Positions 58,991-64,000 of a DNA stretch of 64,000 bases are shown here, piece by piece. How positions within the stretch are numbered: the first letter of the stretch is position 1; every line of letters begins with the position of its first letter. Below the pieces are notes generated by a model. That model had not been told where the DNA came from. It made no database searches and saw only the letters and a list, made by a program, of their open reading frames with translations. This DNA is from RXIX01 sp003989075 (GTDB taxonomy: Bacteria > Pseudomonadota > Gammaproteobacteria > Competibacterales > Competibacteraceae), in the NCBI GenBank assembly GCA_029780415.1, contig JAKOYN010000044.1, positions 1-64,000 of the forward strand. The letters are read 5' to 3'. A program made the translations under genes and the position numbers.

Positions 58991-61376
58991 GGCCCACTCC
59001 TGCCGGACGCAGTGCGCTCGCCAGTGCTGCCACCAGCGCCTCGGCATCGATTGGCTTAGTCAATAGCATCACCGTAGCCGGTAGACCATCGGGCATCGGT
59101 TCACCATAGCCGGTGACCAGGATCACCGGCAGGCCCGGCCGGCAGGCCTGCAGGCGTTCGGCCAGCTCGATCCCGGTCATGCCCGGCATGGTCAGATCGC
59201 AGACCGCGCCTTCAAACGCACAGGGATTACGCTCGAACAGCGCCAGGGCCTCCAGCGGATCCAGCAGCGGGGTGACCTGCGCGCCGCGCACCGCCAGCAG
59301 CTCGCCAAGATAGCCCGCCACGCCGGGATCATCGTCCACCACCAGCAGATGGCAGCCGGTCAGATTTTTCGCCGCCGCTGTCACCGGATGCAGCGGCCCG
59401 CTCACCGCTACGCCGGTCGCCGGCACCACGGGCAACAGCACGCGCACCGTAGTGCCCCGGCCGGGCGCGGTATCGACCAGGATATCGCCGGCGGCGGTTG
59501 CGACAATACCCTGCACCACAGCCAGCCCCATGCCACTGCCCTGGCCTATGGCCTTGGTGGTGAAAAACGGCTCGAAGGCATGTTCGAGCACCTCGGGCGT
59601 CATGCCATGACCATCATCAGCGACCGCCAGCACCAGCCAGTCACCCTGCAGCGGCCGGCCGGTGACCGCCGAATCGCCGCTGATCGCCAGATCGCGGTAC
59701 AAGCGCACCTCAATGCGGCCATGCACATCCAGGGCATCGCGGGCATTCAGCACCAGGTTCAGCACCATCTGCTGCAGGCGGATCGGATCGATCAGCACCT
59801 CGGGCAAACCGGACTCGCTGTGCAGCTCCAGACGATAGGTGGACGGCAGGGTCGGACGCAGCATCTTGACGATTTCCTTGATCAGCGGCAGCAGTTGCAG
59901 CGGCTGTGGCGGCGCGTTGCTGCCCCGGCTGAAGGTCAGCATCGATCGCACCAGGGCCCGGGCGCGGCGACCGGCGGCCTGCACCTGCTCCAGGTAATCG
60001 CGCAGTTTGCCGCCCGCGTCGCCGTACAAATCCAGCGTCAACTGGGTATAGCCGAGCACGGTGGCCAGGATGTTGTTGAAATCATGGGCGATGCCACCGG
60101 CCAACTGGCCGATCGCTTCCATCTTGCGCGCCTGGAACAGTTCGCGCTCCAGGCGTTCGCGAGCCTGCTGGTGGCGCAATTCAGCGGTAATGTCGTGCAG
60201 AGTCTGCACATAGCCCAGATGCTGGCCGCCCTCGTCGATGATCGGCGCAATGCGGCCCTGATAGGTGTGCAGCATGGCCGTCAAGGGTCCGCTGCAGCGG
60301 TATTCATGGCTGGCGCCAGCATCGGCGGCGGCCAGGCCGGTGGCCAGCTGTGCCTCGTCGAGGCCAGCCAGATGATGCAGCGCTTCCAGACTCTGGCCAC
60401 GCGCTGCACCGCGCTCGACGCCAAACAGCGCCGCCGCTGCTGGATTGATGTAATGCACCCGCCGGTCACGGTCAGCAGCGACCAGGGCCACGTCCAGCGC
60501 GCCGCGCAGGATATGTTCCAGCACCAGGGTTTCGCTGAGCACCTGGCGGGCTTCGCTCAGTTCGCGACCCTGATGCTCGATCACGCGGCGCAGGAACTCG
60601 GTGTAGCGACCCTGCAGGCCCTTGACCATGTCGTGTTCGGTGAGAATGCCGGCCAGTTGTCCGGCGCTATCGACAACGGCCAAGTGGCGGATGCGCTCCT
60701 CCTTCATGCGCGCGTTGGCCTCGTGGGCCAGGGTTTCGGTGCTGACGGCGCGCACCGGCTGGCTCATCACCACCTCCAGCGGGATCTGGTGCAGCGCCAA
60801 ACCCTGCCGCGCCAGACGCACCGCGTCACGCTCGCTGAGAATGCCGATCGGGCAGCCGGCGCCCGTGACCACGATCGAGCTGATGCGGTGCTGATGCATG
60901 AGAGCCAGCGCCTCGGCAACCGTGGCCTGTGGCCCGAGCGTGATCGGCTGCGGGGTCATCAGCGCCTCGACCCGCTGCGGTTCCAGGAAGGCATCGAGCT
61001 TCAGATGGCGCATGAAATCGGTTTCGGTGACGATGCCTGCGAGATCGCCGGCTTCGTCAACCAGAATCAGGTGCCGAATGCGGTGCTCAGTCATACGGTA
61101 GTAGCCTTCGAGGAAGGCCATGCTGCCGGGCGCGGTCACCGGGCGCGGCGTCATCAGCGCCTCGACCGGCAGGCTGTCGCGGGCTGCATTACCCAGCAGC
61201 AGGCGCACCGCATCGCGCTCGGTAAAGATGCCAACCGGGCGCCGCCCGGCAATCACGATCACCGCGCTGATCCGATGCGCCTCCATCAAGCTCAGGGCAA
61301 GCTCGATGGCATCGCCCGGCTTGACGGTAATCGGCGGTCGCCGCACCAGATCGCGCAGGGTCAACTGGTCGGTCAT
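58983..61376 (-). CDS. Hybrid histidine kinase with four CBS domains: CBS4-PAS-HisKA-HATPase-REC
   Basis: A 797-residue soluble hybrid kinase. Four CBS repeats span about 10-255 as two Bateman pairs, with motifs such as GIFTERDAVRL, GIVTETDFM, GILSERDAVRL and GILTEHDMVK. Then come PAS (about 285-400), HisKA with His431 in AGGIAHDFNNILATVLGYTQ, an ATPase (VLNLVLNARDAL, DDGHGM, GSGMGLAVVQG) and a receiver (LLVVDDDPG, CDLTMPGMTG, LLTKPI). CBS pairs commonly bind AMP, ATP or SAM, so energy status is a likely input. It overlaps genes on both sides. Confidence 0.92.
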   Translation of the reverse strand: MTDQLTLRDLVRRPPITVKPGDAIELALSLMEAHRISAVIVIAGRRPVGIFTERDAVRLLLGNAARDSLPVEALMTPRPVTAPGSMAFLEGYYRMTEHRIRHLILVDEAGDLAGIVTETDFMRHLKLDAFLEPQRVEALMTPQPITLGPQATVAEALALMHQHRISSIVVTGAGCPIGILSERDAVRLARQGLALHQIPLEVVMSQPVRAVSTETLAHEANARMKEERIRHLAVVDSAGQLAGILTEHDMVKGLQGRYTEFLRRVIEHQGRELSEARQVLSETLVLEHILRGALDVALVAADRDRRVHYINPAAAALFGVERGAARGQSLEALHHLAGLDEAQLATGLAAADAGASHEYRCSGPLTAMLHTYQGRIAPIIDEGGQHLGYVQTLHDITAELRHQQARERLERELFQARKMEAIGQLAGGIAHDFNNILATVLGYTQLTLDLYGDAGGKLRDYLEQVQAAGRRARALVRSMLTFSRGSNAPPQPLQLLPLIKEIVKMLRPTLPSTYRLELHSESGLPEVLIDPIRLQQMVLNLVLNARDALDVHGRIEVRLYRDLAISGDSAVTGRPLQGDWLVLAVADDGHGMTPEVLEHAFEPFFTTKAIGQGSGMGLAVVQGIVATAAGDILVDTAPGRGTTVRVLLPVVPATGVAVSGPLHPVTAAAKNLTGCHLLVVDDDPGVAGYLGELLAVRGAQVTPLLDPLEALALFERNPCAFEGAVCDLTMPGMTGIELAERLQACRPGLPVILVTGYGEPMPDGLPATVMLLTKPIDAEALVAALASALRPAGVGHA

Positions 61377-61975
61377 GGCCCCTCCGCTGCGGTGGACCTG
61401 ACTGGCAGCGGCCAGCCGATATCCAGTCGTAGCGCCGCCAGCAGCGATTCCCGCTCGAAGGGCTTGGCCAGCACGGCATCGGCGCCCGCATCCAGGCTGC
61501 CGCGCAAATTATCCTCGGAGTAGTAGCCGGTCATCGCTACCACGCGAATATGGTGGGTAGCCGGATCGCGCTTGATGCGCTGACAGGCGCGAAAGCCGTC
61601 CAGCCCGGGCATCATCAGGTCGAGCAGCACCACATGAGGCTGAAAGGCATGGATTTTCTGCCCGGCTTCGAAACCATCGCTGGCGGTTTCCACTGCGACC
61701 GGCTGGCCGCAGTTGCGCAGCAGTTCGGCCAGGAATCCGACCAGGGGGGCCTCATCATCGACGATTAGCACGCGCAGTTCGCGCGGCAACGCATCGCTCA
61801 GATGCAGTCCACGCTCGCGGGCGAAACGTTCGACATCGCGCCGCAGAAAGCGGCGATGGCCGCCGGGCGTGGTCTGCGCCGGCAACCAGCCCTTTTCCGA
61901 CCAGAGCCGCACCGAGCCCGGTGATACCATCAGCAGGCGGGCAATGTCATGGGTGGTCAAATACCGACCGCTCAT
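61373..61975 (-). CDS. MerR-type HTH fused to a response-regulator receiver
   Basis: A 200-residue fusion. Residues 4-55 form a MerR/excisionase-like winged helix (YLTTHDIARLLMVSPGSVRLWSEKGWLPAQTTPGGHRRF); residues 68-190 form a receiver with the acidic pair D73-D74, phospho-acceptor D119 in LLDLMMPG and Lys171. The DNA-binding domain lies before the receiver, the reverse of OmpR or NarL regulators. GAGG lies six bases before ATG 61975. It is the first gene of the operon and probably binds its own promoter or other targets. Confidence 0.92.
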   Translation of the reverse strand: MSGRYLTTHDIARLLMVSPGSVRLWSEKGWLPAQTTPGGHRRFLRRDVERFARERGLHLSDALPRELRVLIVDDEAPLVGFLAELLRNCGQPVAVETASDGFEAGQKIHAFQPHVVLLDLMMPGLDGFRACQRIKRDPATHHIRVVAMTGYYSEDNLRGSLDAGADAVLAKPFERESLLAALRLDIGWPLPVRSTAAEGP

Positions 61976-62011
61976 CGACAACCTCACACAAATCGTGGGG
62001 AAGAATTGCTG

Positions 62012-62039
62012 ATTTTATGCTTTTTGTGGATTTTGTCGA
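62012..62039 (-). promoter_or_regulatory. Promoter of the five-gene sensory operon
   Basis: On the minus strand TCGACA (62034-62039) and TAAAAT (62012-62017), five of six matches each to sigma-70 boxes, are separated by 16 bases. They lie in the 72-base gap before the MerR-receiver gene, about 37 bases from its start codon. Confidence 0.55.
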
Positions 62040-62047
62040 TTCCCGGC

Positions 62048-62746
62048 CTAACCAGTCGCCGGCACGATGTCCATCACCCAGGCGCCATCGTCGCGCAGTT
62101 CCCAGCGCACATCGTAATCGTAAAGGCGCATGCCATAACGCCGCGCCGTTGCCGCATGCTGATAGGCCGGTTGCGGATCCTGGCGCAGTACCTGCTCGAT
62201 CAGCTCGCGCAGCGCGCCACCCTCCGGCTGCCGCGCGCAGAATGCCGCCGCTGCTGCGCTGAAGTGCACCGGCCGCCAGGCCGGCGCTTCCGGCGCCAGG
62301 GCACTGCGCGCCTCCGGCAGGCAGTCGGCATAGGGCAGATAGGGTTTGATATCCAGCACCGGCGTGCCATCGAGCAGATCGACGCCGCTCAGGTGTAGCA
62401 CCACTCGGCCAGCGTGGCTGCCGATACCATCCAGAGTCACCACCGATAGGCCCAGTGGATTGGGCCGGAAGGTCGAGCGGGTGGCGAATACACCCAGACG
62501 GCGATTGCCGCCCAGGCGCGGCGGTCGCACCATCGGTTGCCAGCGCCCGGCCGGCACGCCATGGAAGACGAACAGCAGCCACACATGCGAGTAGCCCTGC
62601 AGACCGCGCACCATCTCCGCACGGGCATACGGCGGCACCAGTTCCAGGGTGGCGCGCGCCGCCGGCGCCAGGCCAGGCTGACGGGGAATGCCGAACTTCT
62701 CGCGAAAACAGGACTGGATATAGCCAATTGGCGTGAAGCTGAACAT
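62048..62746 (-). CDS. trmO: tRNA (N6-threonylcarbamoyladenosine37-N6)-methyltransferase TrmO
   Basis: A 232-residue TsaA/TrmO protein that methylates t6A37 of threonine tRNAs using SAM. FTPIGYIQSCFREKFGIPRQPGL, YSHVWLLFVFH and FATRSTFRPNPLGLSVV are hallmarks of its beta-barrel fold. It lies just after corA, three bases apart, and may be cotranscribed with it. Confidence 0.95.
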   Translation of the reverse strand: MFSFTPIGYIQSCFREKFGIPRQPGLAPAARATLELVPPYARAEMVRGLQGYSHVWLLFVFHGVPAGRWQPMVRPPRLGGNRRLGVFATRSTFRPNPLGLSVVTLDGIGSHAGRVVLHLSGVDLLDGTPVLDIKPYLPYADCLPEARSALAPEAPAWRPVHFSAAAAAFCARQPEGGALRELIEQVLRQDPQPAYQHAATARRYGMRLYDYDVRWELRDDGAWVMDIVPATG

Positions 62747-62749
62747 CCG

Positions 62750-63727
62750 CTACAGCCAGCCGGATTTCTTGAGCGAGCGATACAGCAGCAGGCAAATCAC
62801 CACCACTACACCCATCAGCGCCGGATAGCCATAGGCCCAGCGCAGTTCCGGCATGACCGCGAAATTCATGCCGTAAATACTGAAAATCATGGTCGGAATC
62901 GCCAGCAGCGCACCCCAGCCGGCCAGTTTCTTGGTCGCTTCATTCTGCCGCGCCGCGCCCAGCGACAGGCTGAATTGCAGGGCATTGGCCAGCATCTCGC
63001 GGATGATATCCAGAGTGTCGCCGATGCGCAGGGCGTGATCGTGCACATCGCGCAGATAGGGGCGGATCTCATCGGGAATCAGTACGGTGAGCGCATCGGT
63101 CAGATTGCTGCACACCTCGGCCAGCGGCACGGCAGCCCGGCGCAGTTCGACCAATTCGCGGCGCAGTTCGTAGAGCCGGGCGATGTCGGCGGGATTGAAC
63201 TCACCCTGGAAAAAGCGCTCCTCCAGCGCATCGACCGCATCCTCCATCTCATCGAGGATCGGAAAATAGTGATCCACCACGAAATCGAGAATCGCGTAAA
63301 GCACGAAGCCCGGCCCCTTGCGCAGCAGATGCGGACTGCTCTCGCAACGGGTCCGCACCGGCGTGTAGGGCAGTGAGGCGCCGTGGCGCACCGAAACCAG
63401 GTAATCCGGTCCGACGAACAGATGCGTCTCGCCAAAATCGACCTGCCCGTCGCGCATCTGGGCGGTGTGCAGCACGACGAACAGGCTGTTGCCATACCAT
63501 TCGACCTTGGGGCGCTGGTGGGCGCGATGGGCATCCTCGGTAGCCAGTTCATGCAGGCCAAACAAGGTCTGGATCTGGTTCATCAGTGCTTCGTCAGGCT
63601 CGCGCAGCCCGATCCAGACGAATGAATTGGGCTGGCCGCGCAGCTCGGGAATATCTTCAAGGGTGAATGCCGGCAGCCGGTGGCCATCGGCATAAGCGCT
63701 GCAATTGACGATCATGGTTTCATTCAC
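62750..63727 (-). CDS. corA: Magnesium/cobalt transporter CorA family
   Basis: A 325-residue CorA-type channel: a large cytoplasmic domain (residues 1-260), then two C-terminal membrane helices (about 265-284 and 298-318) with the pore signature YGMNF between them. The loop after it (AVMPELRWAYGY) lacks the usual MPE-N order but retains MPEL. Magnesium is the most likely ion; zinc-exporting relatives (ZntB) cannot be ruled out. Confidence 0.93.
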   Translation of the reverse strand: MNETMIVNCSAYADGHRLPAFTLEDIPELRGQPNSFVWIGLREPDEALMNQIQTLFGLHELATEDAHRAHQRPKVEWYGNSLFVVLHTAQMRDGQVDFGETHLFVGPDYLVSVRHGASLPYTPVRTRCESSPHLLRKGPGFVLYAILDFVVDHYFPILDEMEDAVDALEERFFQGEFNPADIARLYELRRELVELRRAAVPLAEVCSNLTDALTVLIPDEIRPYLRDVHDHALRIGDTLDIIREMLANALQFSLSLGAARQNEATKKLAGWGALLAIPTMIFSIYGMNFAVMPELRWAYGYPALMGVVVVICLLLYRSLKKSGWL

Positions 63728-63740
63728 GCGGTTTCGGATG

Positions 63741-63761
63741 GAAAACGCCCGGCTCCGGGCA
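63741..63761 (-). terminator. Short terminator after the metallo-beta-lactamase-fold gene
   Basis: GCCCGG/CCGGGC (63747-63752 with 63755-63760) followed by GTTTT on the minus strand, in the 84-base gap before corA. The tight loop makes it a moderate candidate. Confidence 0.45.
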
Positions 63762-63811
63762 AAAACGCTGGAGCGGGCGGCAGCCGTGGGGCATGTTGCC
63801 GGGCGCGGAAT

Positions 63812-64000
63812 TCAGACGCGGCGCGGCTCGGCCCGGTACGGCTCCTCGCGATCGTGCAGGTGCATGCGATACTCGACAAAGCCGGGGCAGTCGTCGAAAT
63901 GCAGGAATGGATTGCCGTCGCGCTGCTCGGCCAGGGTCGAAACCGGGGTGATGCCATAGTTATGGCCGGGACGGATCAGCGTGTCGGCGGGCAGGTATTC
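63812..64000 (-). CDS. C-terminal end of a metallo-beta-lactamase-fold hydrolase, cut by window edge
   Basis: The last 62 residues of a protein whose PGHNYG motif, followed by STLAEQRDGNPFL, is characteristic of glyoxalase II-like metallo-beta-lactamase-fold hydrolases. The Cys-containing tail (FDDCPGFVEYRMHLHD) is less typical. The substrate cannot be assigned from this fragment. Confidence 0.7.
   Translation of the reverse strand, partial: EYLPADTLIRPGHNYGITPVSTLAEQRDGNPFLHFDDCPGFVEYRMHLHDREEPYRAEPRRV

Noticed and set aside
59349..61523. 724-codon plus-strand frame opposite the CBS kinase
   Set aside because: Antisense shadow of a gene with clear CBS, HisKA and receiver motifs.

Overview
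The window is a contiguous stretch of a high-GC (roughly 60-65 % by eye) gammaproteobacterial chromosome. Codon use looks even throughout, and I see no insertion sequence, prophage or CRISPR array. Two conserved gene orders place it: thrS-infC-rpmI-rplT-pheS-pheT-ihfA followed by tRNA-Pro, and atpIBEFHAGDC-glmU next to parAB-rsmG. The glyQ-glyS-gmhB-acyltransferase block and the amgK/murU block divergent from lptD-surA-rsmA are arrangements known from pseudomonads. The missing pdxA, the absence of mnmG next to rsmG and the unusual sensory operon argue against Pseudomonas itself. A deep-branching gammaproteobacterium is likely, but the genus cannot be read from the sequence.

Layout. 1-10 kb (minus strand): 5' part of glmU, the complete nine-gene ATP synthase operon, then parB, parA and rsmG. 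10-13 kb: btaA-btaB on the plus strand, facing a PlcP-like phosphoesterase; together these look like a phosphorus-saving lipid-remodelling module that swaps phospholipid for betaine lipid. 13-20 kb: a bifunctional c-di-GMP enzyme (EAL-CBS-GGDEF-Cache), a sirtuin, a secreted low-complexity protein, pbpC and creA. 20-23 kb: split proton-translocating transhydrogenase pntAA-pntAB-pntB. 23-30.5 kb: HNH nuclease, an unknown coiled-coil protein, glyQ-glyS, gmhB, plsC and phoU. Three ParB-binding parS palindromes lie in this section and a fourth lies inside rsmA at 36.7 kb.

30.5-42.4 kb: murU-amgK (peptidoglycan recycling) divergent from lptD-surA-rsmA (outer-membrane biogenesis and 16S rRNA methylation). 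These are followed by a small lipoprotein, a MASE1-GAF-GGDEF diguanylate cyclase, transaldolase, apaG, a methyltransferase and a TIM-barrel protein. 42.4-52.7 kb: a Cache-PAS histidine kinase, a small unknown protein, tRNA-Pro(GGG), the ihfA-to-thrS translation block with an apparent AUC start for infC, and tRNA-Val(GAC).

52.7-62.0 kb is the most unusual part: five overlapping minus-strand genes from one recognisable promoter. In order they encode a MerR-type HTH fused to a receiver, a four-CBS hybrid histidine kinase, a PAS-GGDEF-EAL protein, a PAS histidine kinase with an HNIGN phospho-acceptor box, and a receiver-PAS protein. This looks like a self-contained phosphorelay joining adenine-nucleotide sensing (CBS) to c-di-GMP turnover and DNA binding. 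The window closes with trmO, corA and the 3' end of a metallo-beta-lactamase-fold hydrolase.
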